Origin: an uncultured Lachnospiraceae bacterium
Lineage (GTDB): Bacteria; Bacillota; Clostridia; Lachnospirales; Lachnospiraceae
NCBI GenBank assembly: GCA_946628415.1
Contig: CAMOWK010000007.1
Coordinates: 1-64,000 of the forward strand
Reading direction: 5' to 3'
DNA length: 64,000 nucleotides
The number at the start of each line of letters is the position of its first letter. Position 1 is the stretch's first letter. This document shows positions 36,072 to 44,766 of the stretch, piece after piece. The translations under genes and the position numbers were made by a program. The notes beneath the pieces are model-generated. The model was not told where the DNA came from, did not search any database, and saw nothing but the letters and a program-made list of their open reading frames with translations.

Positions 36072-36662
36072 TCAATAATCGATAAGATATCTCTCATAAG
36101 CATTGATTATCGTTGTATCCTTATAGGTATCTGTCCGCTTATACATTCTGCCGTAATTCATATGTACGTGGCCATGCACAAAATACTTTGGAGAATACTT
36201 ATCGAGAAGCTTTGTGAAACACTTAAATCCCATATGCGGAAGATCTTCACCGTCATTTAATCCAAATGCAGGCGCGTGTGTTACAAGAATATCAAAGCCC
36301 CCGTTCAGAAATATCTTCGGAGTGGCTCTTCTTATCCTTCCCGCCATTTCCTTTTCAGTGTACTGATTGGGACTGTAGTTGTAGCACATACTTCCGCCAA
36401 ATCCCAGTATCCTTATCCCCTCATGAACATAAAGCTTATTATCTATACAAATGCATCCTTCAGGAGGTTTTTCCCTGTACTTCGTATCATGGTTTCCTTC
36501 CACGTAAAGAACAGGACATTTTGCATACGTCGCTATAAATGACAGGTAATCAGCCTCAAGATCTCCGGCTGATATGATGAGATCTATACCCTCCAGCTTA
36601 TTCTTTTCAAAAAAGTCATAATAATATTTAGATTCTATATCAGCTATTAACAGTATCTTCAT
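36072..36662 (-). CDS. Calcineurin-like metallophosphoesterase
   Basis: About 196 residues of the YfcE/MPE-type phosphoesterase fold. Metal-ligand motifs are present though the first is varied: ADIES (usual GDxH reads AD-I-E), SAGDLEADY (GDL), EGNHDTKY (GNHD), THAPAFG and HGHVHMNYGR (GHTH-like). It probably hydrolyses a phosphodiester or phosphomonoester in the cytosol; substrate unknown. An ATG at 36677 is also possible, but the ATG at 36662 matches the family start (MKILLIADI) and has GGGGAAG upstream. It overlaps the end of the ParB-like/BMP gene by about 23 bases, so the two are coupled. Confidence 0.85.
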   Translation of the reverse strand: MKILLIADIESKYYYDFFEKNKLEGIDLIISAGDLEADYLSFIATYAKCPVLYVEGNHDTKYREKPPEGCICIDNKLYVHEGIRILGFGGSMCYNYSPNQYTEKEMAGRIRRATPKIFLNGGFDILVTHAPAFGLNDGEDLPHMGFKCFTKLLDKYSPKYFVHGHVHMNYGRMYKRTDTYKDTTIINAYERYLIDY

Positions 36663-38613
36663 GCTCTTCCCCGGCATTTTCCTTCATTACACCCTTAAGC
36701 TCCACAATTGGCTTAGCTCTTTCCTTAAGCTGCGACTGTACGGGAATCTCTCCATCCACGTTATCAAGAAGCCAGTCCATCTTCATGATGTCATCAGCCG
36801 CCATACGGTTATCCTCTTCGTTTCTGACCATACCATTCTGATCTTTGATAAGTCCTTCAAACGGATAGAATCTTTCTTCCTCCATAAGTCCTTTTATGGT
36901 CGAGATAAGTCTCTTTGTACCGATCGGTACATTGTTCGACATAATTATATCTATAACTCCTGAAGGTATACCCCACCAGTAGTTTACCGCTTTTCCGAGG
37001 GTATCCGTATCACTTGAATTCCATGTACCGTTCATTATGATCTTTATTATCTTTTCGTAGAGTGCTCCCCAGTTGTAAACCGGCATCGATATATTAACCG
37101 GCTCACCCTTACTGAGCTTATAGAGTCCGAAGTTTCTGGATGCTCTTTCAGGTACTATAAGATCCTGATCCGAAACATAATCGATATTGTTCGCATAAAG
37201 CTCATCAAGTATATCTTCTCTCGTTTCATTTTTTATGGTAGTCCATCTGAGGAATACCTTTGCGCTCGGATTCACGAATTTTGCCCCGAGAGCAAATGCA
37301 TTGATATTTGCCACCGAACCGAATATAGGATAATCTGCGAGATAACCCAGCTTACCCGTACCCGTCATGGCGCCTGCCACCATTCCCGAGAGGAATTTTG
37401 CCTCATAAAGTCTCGCGTAATAAGTCCTTATATATCTATGCTGGGTATTGATCGAGCAATTAAGCACCTTAACATTCGGATACTTTACGGCTATCTTAAG
37501 GCTTGAATCTATAAGCTCTGAGGTTGTCGTAAAGATTACCTCCGTCCCCTCATTTTTTATCAGGTCTTCCATAACCATTATCGCTCCGTCTCCGGTGTCG
37601 GTGCATGTAACTTTAAGAGTCGATATCTTATCTCCGAAGACTTCTTTTATGTGATTGCGTCCAAGTTCATGTCCATATAACCACGAACTTGTCTGAGGCT
37701 CTCTGTCATAGATAAATGCAATGTTGAGCGGCTTAGATGCATTCGGTCCGGGATTTAGGAGCTGTGAAATGATAGGAATAGTCTTTCTCTCCACAGGCGG
37801 CTTAAGGTTTATATCAACCGGGCTGTCATCCCCGGAAATGATAAACTCCTGCCACACAGCTGTAATGCCCTGCTTCATCTCAGCAATGGTCTGGTTTACC
37901 ACATCATCATAACCATAGAACTCAATGTATGTTATGAGTGCATCAGCGGGTGTTACATCCGTAAGCTTGTCGCCGCCCGCCTCCTTAAATGCTTCTGCAA
38001 AATTGTAGTAGAATGACGTGAAGTAAAGAAGATCGTCATCGGTCCATTTTTCTTTATGCTCCGGATAAGTGAGCGAAATGATTTTTTCAAAGCTTCCCGG
38101 CTTTGAAACCCACAGAAAATTGATCCCCGTTATACGATTGAAGTCCATGAATTCATAGTAGATCACATTTTCAGGATCATCGGTTTTCTTCGGAACCTTC
38201 CTTGTCACATACGCGGAAATTGAAATTGCATCAAAGTATTTGAGAACACTTACTCTCTTATTACCCTCTACTACATAGTAATAATTCATATACTCATACA
38301 CCTTTATGGGATCTCTTATTCCTTCTTCAAGGTGTGAGTCACAAAGGGATGACCACTTACTTCCAAATTCTGTTTTAAAATCAAGAATAGGCATAAAGTT
38401 GCTGGCAAAAGAATAAGTTCTTCCTTTATTGCTGGTTCCAACAACCCTGTCAAGCGGTATATCTACCAGCCCGAGATTTACGTCACCTCGTATCTCAACA
38501 TTTGAAATAATATCATCGAGCACGGGAAGATAAGGATACTCTCCCTTTAATGTCTTTATCCTGTATGCTCTTTTGCCCATCTTAAGAGCCTTATCATAAT
38601 CTTCGTATGACAT
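36640..38613 (-). CDS. Cytoplasmic fusion of a ParB-like domain with a BMP-type nucleoside-binding domain
   Basis: About 657 residues. There is no signal peptide or lipobox. Residues about 45-140 look like a ParB/sulfiredoxin-type domain: GIRDPIKVYEYMNYYYVVEG then NKRVSVLKYF (the place of the ParB GHRRLxAxK box). A helical middle of about 150 residues follows. Residues about 290-600 match the BMP/Med family of purine-nucleoside-binding proteins (NIAFIYDREPQTSSWLYGHE, TTTSELIDSSLKIAVKYPNV, KFLSGMVAGAMTGTGKLGYL, VYNWGALYEKII). BMP domains are normally lipoproteins of nucleoside ABC importers; here the domain would be an internal sensor joined to a possible nucleotide- or DNA-linked module. The ATG at 38613 has GGAGAA at good spacing and is preferred to 38628. 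It is in the MoxR-DUF58-transglutaminase run. Confidence 0.72.
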   Translation of the reverse strand: MSYEDYDKALKMGKRAYRIKTLKGEYPYLPVLDDIISNVEIRGDVNLGLVDIPLDRVVGTSNKGRTYSFASNFMPILDFKTEFGSKWSSLCDSHLEEGIRDPIKVYEYMNYYYVVEGNKRVSVLKYFDAISISAYVTRKVPKKTDDPENVIYYEFMDFNRITGINFLWVSKPGSFEKIISLTYPEHKEKWTDDDLLYFTSFYYNFAEAFKEAGGDKLTDVTPADALITYIEFYGYDDVVNQTIAEMKQGITAVWQEFIISGDDSPVDINLKPPVERKTIPIISQLLNPGPNASKPLNIAFIYDREPQTSSWLYGHELGRNHIKEVFGDKISTLKVTCTDTGDGAIMVMEDLIKNEGTEVIFTTTSELIDSSLKIAVKYPNVKVLNCSINTQHRYIRTYYARLYEAKFLSGMVAGAMTGTGKLGYLADYPIFGSVANINAFALGAKFVNPSAKVFLRWTTIKNETREDILDELYANNIDYVSDQDLIVPERASRNFGLYKLSKGEPVNISMPVYNWGALYEKIIKIIMNGTWNSSDTDTLGKAVNYWWGIPSGVIDIIMSNNVPIGTKRLISTIKGLMEEERFYPFEGLIKDQNGMVRNEEDNRMAADDIMKMDWLLDNVDGEIPVQSQLKERAKPIVELKGVMKENAGEEHEDTVNS

Positions 38614-38655
38614 ACTTCTGTTCTCCATAAGGGTCTTTAACAGACCTTACTTAAT

Positions 38656-41172
38656 CTAATCACTTTTACTTAACTTCCTTAAGTTTATCTCTCTTGCAAA
38701 CCGGTAGGAAGCATCGTCTATCTCTGTTTTACTGAATCCCGCCTTTTCCATTATATCCAGATATCTTTCCTTTTCTTCCTCGGAAAGACTTATAAACCCT
38801 TCTTCCATAAGGTACTCAATGCGGGCACGGTAATTAACCTTTTCCCTGAGCGGCTTTATACGCCTTCCAAGGCGCTTCATGCGCCGGCTGTACTCCATGA
38901 TCAGCCTGTCATTCGTTCCTGCCTTGCTGTATCTTATACTGTACATTATTCCCGGAAGTATAAGGCGGACAAGCATTATTAGTATAAAGAGTCCGGCAAG
39001 AGCAAAAACAAGATATATCAGCTTCCTCATAAGCTTGTCATTTATTTCTATATTGAAGCCTTCTGTATCATCGGCAACCGCATCTTCATCGCCGTCATCG
39101 AATGCTCTCTGGAAATTGCTCCAGAAATCAACCGTATCCTCTTCACTTCCCGGTGGTGTAACATCTACTACCGTCCATCCGAAGTTCTTGTCATATACCT
39201 CCACCCATGCATGAGCTGAGGCATCACTTACATCTACTTCAACAAGACCTGTTTCCCCAATCTCGGAAAAGCCTTTGTAGTAATCACTATACTTTGCATC
39301 TTCAACAAGAGTACCGTTTGACATGGTATCAAATGAAACAGCATACCCCTCAACATACCTGGCAGGTATACCGAAATATCTGAACACCATAACAGCCGTA
39401 CTTGCAAAATAAGAGCAGTAACCTTTCTTTCCTTTAGTCAGGAAATGATTGATAAAGTCTTCTTTTCTCGGAGTTGCGCCGGGTCTTATAGTGTACGGGA
39501 TATTTTCTTCAAAATACCGGTCCAGTCCGTCTATTATCTCTTCATTTGTTCCGGCAAGCCCTGCGTTTTTGCTGAACTCCTCTATAACCTCGTAGTTTTC
39601 GGACGGAATATATAAGTATCCCGGATCTATATACTCATCATCCGTAAGATCATCCAGCTTTTTCAAATACTCCCCGGTTTCATCCGAAGATACATAATCC
39701 GGTGCAGTATACTTTCTTTCTTCGGCTGAAATAATAATTTCATAATCACCAAGCTTTGCAATCATGTTACCGTCAGAATCATATCTTGTTTCGGGCAGTT
39801 TTAGAGGCTTTACCTTGGCATCATTTCCGCCCAGTCTCGGATAATATGTATAAGTCGAGGTATTTCCGTAAGATATAGGAACATCATCACCGTCTGAATA
39901 ATAAGGAACATAAGGAAGATTTGGCGCCTCCACATTTTTAACGGTAAATACGCCCTCAGCCGAAAATTCCTCCCCTTTATTAAATGCCTCGCGAAGCGCA
40001 TCAGTCTCAAGCTTATTCTTCGGCTTTGTTTCTCCTTCCGCATTCTCCCTCATCCAGTAATTCTTGTAAGGAACATAATCTCTTCCGACAAAATTTCTGA
40101 TATAAAGGGTATTATATGAATAAGGCGTATACCATACTTTAAGGTCAGTCATAAAGTCGAGGTGCACAGCCGAAACTCCTCCGAGCTCGCCACTGTTGAG
40201 GCCGCCGTTATTCGGATAAAAATTGAAAAGCCCTGCAAGTCCGTATGCAAAAAAGCTTATTACATATTCGCTCGTATTCGTTTTATAAATATAGTCCTTA
40301 TGCATTGAATCATATCTGTCTTTAGGGAAAATGACCGTAACTATACTGACAACGAAAAATGTAAATCCGATTGCATATATAAGCATCTGTTTTACTATTT
40401 TGGAATCGGCATTATAACCGATGCCTGTCATATTCTCCCCGAAAACGCTCTCACTTCTGTGGAGCTTGTAATGCCCGCCGCCGCGGTAAAAGTAAGACAT
40501 AACGATTCCGCTTATCAGCATTACTGTATAGACGGTGCTCGGCTCATGCTCCAGATAAAGCGGTATAACAAGAAGCCCGCTCGCGATGACAGTTCCGACT
40601 ATATATCTCATACGTCTTGATATATAGTTGTTAAGCAGGATATTTGAAACAATACCTATAAATGACATTGCAACAGTTATTGCTAGATATCTGTTTGATA
40701 TTCTCTCGTTATATTCCTGCATACCATCCATTTCAAGATAGTATGAAGCTTCTTTTATCGTGTCATTTACCACCGCATAAAAACCGGAGTTGATATAGTT
40801 TCTGAAAAGATATATGAGCGCGGCAAAAAAGACGAAGAATATAAGATACCCCAGATTCTCCACCTTATAACTGTAATAAAGCACGGAACAGAGAATTGCC
40901 GTCGCAAGGATGATAATGTTGAGGAATATATCCGAGTATCTGCAGCCTATGGCTGTAAGGTACGCGCCCATTCCACCCATGGTAAGAAGGTAAACTATGA
41001 TGCCTTTTAAGATGAGAGTGAGCATCCTTTTCTCATGTATCTCATAAAGGCTCTCGTCTATAGCTATTCCTTCGCAAAGCGGGATAGTTTCCGGCTTCTC
41101 ATCCCAGCTGCGCCACTTCTTAAATCTGCGCCTCATTATCTTCAGTTTTTCTTTTAAGCTTTTAACTGACAT
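38656..41172 (-). CDS. Membrane transglutaminase-like protein (TgpA/DUF3488 type)
   Basis: An 838-residue protein. The N-terminal quarter has about six membrane helices (residues 50-270). The middle is extracytoplasmic and includes a transglutaminase core with a complete Cys-His-Asp triad: KGYCSYFAS, DASAHAWVEVY and GWTVVDVTPPG at about residues 580-670. A last membrane helix near 710-740 is followed by a basic cytoplasmic tail with helical repeats. This layout matches the TgpA-like protein that is regularly found with DUF58 and MoxR ATPase genes. The reaction may be protein or peptide cross-linking or hydrolysis; not established. The gene follows DUF58 by two bases. Confidence 0.88.
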   Translation of the reverse strand: MSVKSLKEKLKIMRRRFKKWRSWDEKPETIPLCEGIAIDESLYEIHEKRMLTLILKGIIVYLLTMGGMGAYLTAIGCRYSDIFLNIIILATAILCSVLYYSYKVENLGYLIFFVFFAALIYLFRNYINSGFYAVVNDTIKEASYYLEMDGMQEYNERISNRYLAITVAMSFIGIVSNILLNNYISRRMRYIVGTVIASGLLVIPLYLEHEPSTVYTVMLISGIVMSYFYRGGGHYKLHRSESVFGENMTGIGYNADSKIVKQMLIYAIGFTFFVVSIVTVIFPKDRYDSMHKDYIYKTNTSEYVISFFAYGLAGLFNFYPNNGGLNSGELGGVSAVHLDFMTDLKVWYTPYSYNTLYIRNFVGRDYVPYKNYWMRENAEGETKPKNKLETDALREAFNKGEEFSAEGVFTVKNVEAPNLPYVPYYSDGDDVPISYGNTSTYTYYPRLGGNDAKVKPLKLPETRYDSDGNMIAKLGDYEIIISAEERKYTAPDYVSSDETGEYLKKLDDLTDDEYIDPGYLYIPSENYEVIEEFSKNAGLAGTNEEIIDGLDRYFEENIPYTIRPGATPRKEDFINHFLTKGKKGYCSYFASTAVMVFRYFGIPARYVEGYAVSFDTMSNGTLVEDAKYSDYYKGFSEIGETGLVEVDVSDASAHAWVEVYDKNFGWTVVDVTPPGSEEDTVDFWSNFQRAFDDGDEDAVADDTEGFNIEINDKLMRKLIYLVFALAGLFILIMLVRLILPGIMYSIRYSKAGTNDRLIMEYSRRMKRLGRRIKPLREKVNYRARIEYLMEEGFISLSEEEKERYLDIMEKAGFSKTEIDDASYRFAREINLRKLSKSD

Positions 41173-41174
41173 TT

Positions 41175-42218
41175 TTAGCCCTGCTCAACGATAACTGCAT
41201 CGGCATCTCCCGATTCATTTATCTCAATCATTACATACGAACGAAGATGTGGCATAATGCTTGCCATATAATCTTTAATCCGGTCTCCCTCTTTATAAGT
41301 ACCGGAATAATAAATATCCGAAAATGACTCCAGCAGCTCATTTATATTTCCTATCTGCCGTTCATTAAAGCTCTGAGCGCCTTCGTCCCACCACACAAGC
41401 TTAACAAATACATTTTCCATAACCATTTTTCTTATAAGGTTATATCCAAGGGTTAAAACAGAATCGACCTCCCGGGAAGTACCGGCAAGTGATATAAGCA
41501 AGACAACCTGCTGATCTGACATGCTTTCTCTGTCCTTGACCATCAGAATATCCCTTTTTGCGGACAGCTTCCAGTGAATGCTCATAAGTCTGTCCCCGGG
41601 GATATATTCTCTTACATCACTGACGTCCGAATAGTCATTTCCCTTTTTCTTCGACTCCTCCGATTCCGACATTCCCCTGTTCATGTCCGTCATCGAAAGC
41701 CCTTCCGTCTCAATATCTTCAGGAATAACGTTTTGTTCCGTAACAAAAGAAACCATCTTTGGCATGTCTATAAAGCCGAGTATATCTCTTACTCTTATAT
41801 AATCTACGATGTACTTTACATTTCCGTTCATCGACAGCTTCATGGGAAGCATTGCTGAATAATTTCCATGCACACGAACAGGAAGTGACAGCATAGTATC
41901 ACTTCTGTTTTCGTAAAATGTATTTTCAATGATAAGATGGATCCCTGCGTCCATGGATATGAAAAAAGTAGGATTGATAACTGTTACGGTAACATATGAA
42001 ATATCCTCTCTTTTTGAAACTCCGGACGCTGTCTTTAGATCAATGCTTACACTTCGGCGGAGCAAAAAGCACATACCTATAGACAGTACCGGTGCCGCCG
42101 TCATTATTATAAGCATTATAAGAGTATAGTGACTCTGCAGGAATCGATACATGGAAACAGCCACTATAAAAAGGATTATATAAACTATTATTCTTCCTAT
42201 ATGAATTCTTGTTTTCAA
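41175..42218 (-). CDS. DUF58 family membrane protein
   Basis: A 347-residue protein with two N-terminal membrane helices (about 8-55), a beta-rich domain, and the DUF58 hallmark REYIPGDRLMSIHWKLSAKR at about residues 205-225, followed by a vWA-like region (SDQQVVLLISLAGTSREVDS). It always travels with MoxR-type AAA+ ATPases and often with transglutaminase-like proteins, as here. The start is a TTG with GAGGAG upstream; no better start is seen. The gap to MoxR is six bases. Function of the module in other bacteria is thought to be assembly of surface or cofactor complexes, but is not proven. Confidence 0.9.
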   Translation of the reverse strand: MKTRIHIGRIIVYIILFIVAVSMYRFLQSHYTLIMLIIMTAAPVLSIGMCFLLRRSVSIDLKTASGVSKREDISYVTVTVINPTFFISMDAGIHLIIENTFYENRSDTMLSLPVRVHGNYSAMLPMKLSMNGNVKYIVDYIRVRDILGFIDMPKMVSFVTEQNVIPEDIETEGLSMTDMNRGMSESEESKKKGNDYSDVSDVREYIPGDRLMSIHWKLSAKRDILMVKDRESMSDQQVVLLISLAGTSREVDSVLTLGYNLIRKMVMENVFVKLVWWDEGAQSFNERQIGNINELLESFSDIYYSGTYKEGDRIKDYMASIMPHLRSYVMIEINESGDADAVIVEQG

Positions 42219-42224
42219 AAGTTC

Positions 42225-43157
42225 TTAACTCCTCGGAGCCTTTACTGTCTCAATAAGCAGCCGCATAGCCTTATCCATGGTAAGTCCCTGTGCTCTTGCT
42301 TTCTGCCCGAGCTTTACTCTGTGAGCCAGAGTGTCCTTTACACAATTCTGGACGTCCTCTGCAGTAACAAAATCCCTGCCTTCTATAACCGCCATAGCCT
42401 TTGCCATCCTGAGAAGCGCTATGGTTCCACGAGGACTTGCTCCCATACTGAAATTTTCATTTACCCTGGTTTCTTCAACCAGATCGACTATGTATTCGTA
42501 TATCTCATCTCTGACAAAAAGATCATTTGCCTGCTTTCTGTATGCGATAAGGTCATCAACCGTTACCACAGCCTCTACCTGTGAGATGGGGTTTAATGCA
42601 TTGCCTTTTAATATTGCAACTGCATCGCTGTGCTCCGGATACCCCATGGAAAGGCATACCATGAATCTGTCCAGCTGGGATTCGGGAAGCATCTGCGTTC
42701 CCGATGAGCCGTATGGATTCTCAGTCGCTATAACCACAAAAGGATCGGGAAGCCGTCTTGTTACGCCGTCTACAGTTGCCGTTCCCTCTTCCATTACCTC
42801 AAGAAGAGCCGACTGAGTCTTGGGGCTTGTTCTGTTAATCTCATCCGCGAGGAAAAGATTACAGAATACAGCTCCCGGTCTGTACTCAAAATCTTTGGTC
42901 GAATTATTGTACATGGAGAATCCGAGTATATCACTCGGGAGTACATCCGGCGTGAACTGGACTCTCTTATATGCCATAGACATGGTTTTTGCAAATGTTG
43001 TTGCAAGCGTAGTCTTACCTACTCCCGGAATATCCTCCATAAGAATGTGTCCACCCGCTATAACAGCTGCAAGGACCTTATGAACTACGTTATTCTTTCC
43101 CTTTATGACCTTATTTACATTCTGCTCAACCAGAGCAAGCTTACTGCTGTCTGTCAT
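42225..43157 (-). CDS. MoxR family AAA+ ATPase
   Basis: A 310-residue AAA+ ATPase of the MoxR branch. It has Walker A EDIPGVGKTTLATTFAKT (near residue 40), the insertion RVQFTPDVLPSDILGFSMY, Walker B NLFLADEINRTSPKTQSALL (near residue 105), sensor FVVIATENPYGSSGTQMLPE and a C-terminal lid with MGASPRGTIALLRMAKAMA. MoxR ATPases act as chaperone-like partners of vWA or DUF58 proteins. It is first in the DUF58-transglutaminase run, with an AGAGGA site ahead of the ATG. It follows the malic enzyme gene by 38 bases. Confidence 0.95.
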   Translation of the reverse strand: MTDSSKLALVEQNVNKVIKGKNNVVHKVLAAVIAGGHILMEDIPGVGKTTLATTFAKTMSMAYKRVQFTPDVLPSDILGFSMYNNSTKDFEYRPGAVFCNLFLADEINRTSPKTQSALLEVMEEGTATVDGVTRRLPDPFVVIATENPYGSSGTQMLPESQLDRFMVCLSMGYPEHSDAVAILKGNALNPISQVEAVVTVDDLIAYRKQANDLFVRDEIYEYIVDLVEETRVNENFSMGASPRGTIALLRMAKAMAVIEGRDFVTAEDVQNCVKDTLAHRVKLGQKARAQGLTMDKAMRLLIETVKAPRS

Positions 43158-43195
43158 TCATTATTCCTCTAGAACTATCATCGTTTACTTAATGG

Positions 43196-44365
43196 CTACT
43201 TAGTAATTCCAAGACGGACTGCCTCATCATGAACAGCCTTCGCAACTACCTTTGCCACCTCCGGATTAAATGCATCCGGGATTATATAATCAGCATTTAG
43301 CTCCTCATCTTTTACAATTGATGCTATAGCTACTGCCGCTGCACGTTTCATTTCCTCTGTGATTCCGGTTGCCCTTGCATCGAGTGCTCCACGGAAAATT
43401 CCCGGGAATACAAGTACGTTATTAATCTGGTTCGGGAAGTCAGAACGGCCGGTTGCCACAACCGCTGCACCGCCTTCCTTTGCTTCGTCCGGCATGATCT
43501 CCGGTGTAGGATTTGCCATTGCGAAAATGATTGAATCCTTCGCCATGGTGCTGACCATTTCTTTTGTAAGTACGCCCGGTGCCGAAACTCCAAGGAATAT
43601 ATCCTTACCCTTTACAACGTCCGCTAAAGAACCTGACTCTTTATTCTTATTAGTTATCTTTGCAATCTCTTCTTTTGCAGGATTAAGTCCGTCACGACCT
43701 TCGTAAATTGCGCCCTGTCTGTCAACAAGTATCGCATCCTTAAGTCCAAATGAAAGAAGAAGCTTTGTTATAGATATACCTGCTGCTCCGGCTCCATTGA
43801 CAACTGCCGTAACATCTTCCATCTTCTTTCCGACAAGCTTAAGCGCATTCATGATTCCGGCGGATACAACTATGGCTGTTCCATGCTGATCATCATGAAA
43901 TACAGGGATATCAAGCTCCTTCTTAAGTCTTTCTTCTATCTCAAAACATCTCGGTGCTGAGATATCTTCAAGGTTGATGCCGCCAAAAGAAGGTGCGATT
44001 CTTTTTACGGTCTCAACGATTTCATCTGTATCCTTTGTATCGAGACATATTGGAAATGCATCTACATTTCCGAATCTCTTGAACAGAATGGATTTACCTT
44101 CCATAACCGGAATTGCGGCAAGCGGTCCTATATCACCAAGTCCGAGAACTGCTGTTCCGTCAGAAACAACCGCCACTGTATTTGCCTTTATCGTATACTT
44201 ATATACATCTATCGGATTCTCATGAATCTTTCTGCATGGCTCCGCAACTCCCGGAGTATATGCTGTTGAAAGATCGTCTCTTGTTTCAACAGAAACCTTT
44301 GACTTTATTTCCATTTTACCTACATTTTCTTCATGCATTTTAAGACTTGCTGCATTGTAATCCAT
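43196..44365 (-). CDS. NAD(P)-dependent malic enzyme
   Basis: A 389-residue malic enzyme, which oxidatively decarboxylates malate to pyruvate. Motifs: YTPGVAEPCRKI, NTVAVVSDGTAVLGLGDIGP, GKSILFKRFGNVDAFP, FGGINLEDISAPRCFEIEE, HDDQHGTAIVVSAG, the nucleotide-binding GAGAAGISI, and FAMANPTPEI. The short length is that of the single-domain bacterial type, not the MaeB-phosphotransacetylase fusion. Malate is its first choice; the preferred cofactor cannot be decided by eye. The ATG has GAGGATGGG upstream. With pckA, fba, pfkA and pgm in the same window, it is part of a central carbon set, but those genes are not in one operon. Confidence 0.93.
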   Translation of the reverse strand: MDYNAASLKMHEENVGKMEIKSKVSVETRDDLSTAYTPGVAEPCRKIHENPIDVYKYTIKANTVAVVSDGTAVLGLGDIGPLAAIPVMEGKSILFKRFGNVDAFPICLDTKDTDEIVETVKRIAPSFGGINLEDISAPRCFEIEERLKKELDIPVFHDDQHGTAIVVSAGIMNALKLVGKKMEDVTAVVNGAGAAGISITKLLLSFGLKDAILVDRQGAIYEGRDGLNPAKEEIAKITNKNKESGSLADVVKGKDIFLGVSAPGVLTKEMVSTMAKDSIIFAMANPTPEIMPDEAKEGGAAVVATGRSDFPNQINNVLVFPGIFRGALDARATGITEEMKRAAAVAIASIVKDEELNADYIIPDAFNPEVAKVVAKAVHDEAVRLGITK

Positions 44366-44391
44366 CTTTTTCCCATCCTCTGTTTAAATTT

Positions 44392-44751
44392 TTATTCTGT
44401 CTTCACCTCATCCTGAGACCTGTTCTTCTTACTTTTAATAAAGTCAATCTCTGTCTCAAGATCACGGATCTTAACCTTTGATTCGCTGATCTCATTAAAA
44501 AGACACGCCAGCTCTTCATCAGAAAACTGTCCTTCAACGAATCTGTCATATATAACCTTCCCAATCTTTACATAGTCAGCTTCGACGATCTTTCTGGCGG
44601 AATTGATCCTGGATTTTCTTTTTTGAACCTCTATAGTATCGCTTGCAGCAGCGCTTATTGTGTCAAATGCACCGCTTGCAACCTCACCTATCGATTCAAA
44701 CACTTCTCCGGCTCTGTCGCCTATATCATCAAAAGTATCCTTAAGCGCCAT
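44392..44751 (-). CDS. Small helical protein of unknown function
   Basis: A 119-residue, mostly helical protein with no signal peptide and no strong membrane helix. It starts MALKDTFDDIGDRAGEVFES, with an alternating Ala/Glu/Asp pattern, and contains a Lys/Arg-rich middle (EVQKRKSRINSARK). Its C-terminal half could be a coiled coil (ISESKVKIRDLETEIDFIK). The ATG has GAGGAGGG upstream. It lies between the radical-SAM-like gene (15 bases) and malic enzyme (26 bases). I do not recognise the family. Confidence 0.7.
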   Translation of the reverse strand: MALKDTFDDIGDRAGEVFESIGEVASGAFDTISAAASDTIEVQKRKSRINSARKIVEADYVKIGKVIYDRFVEGQFSDEELACLFNEISESKVKIRDLETEIDFIKSKKNRSQDEVKTE

Positions 44752-44766
44752 AACAAATCCCTCCTC

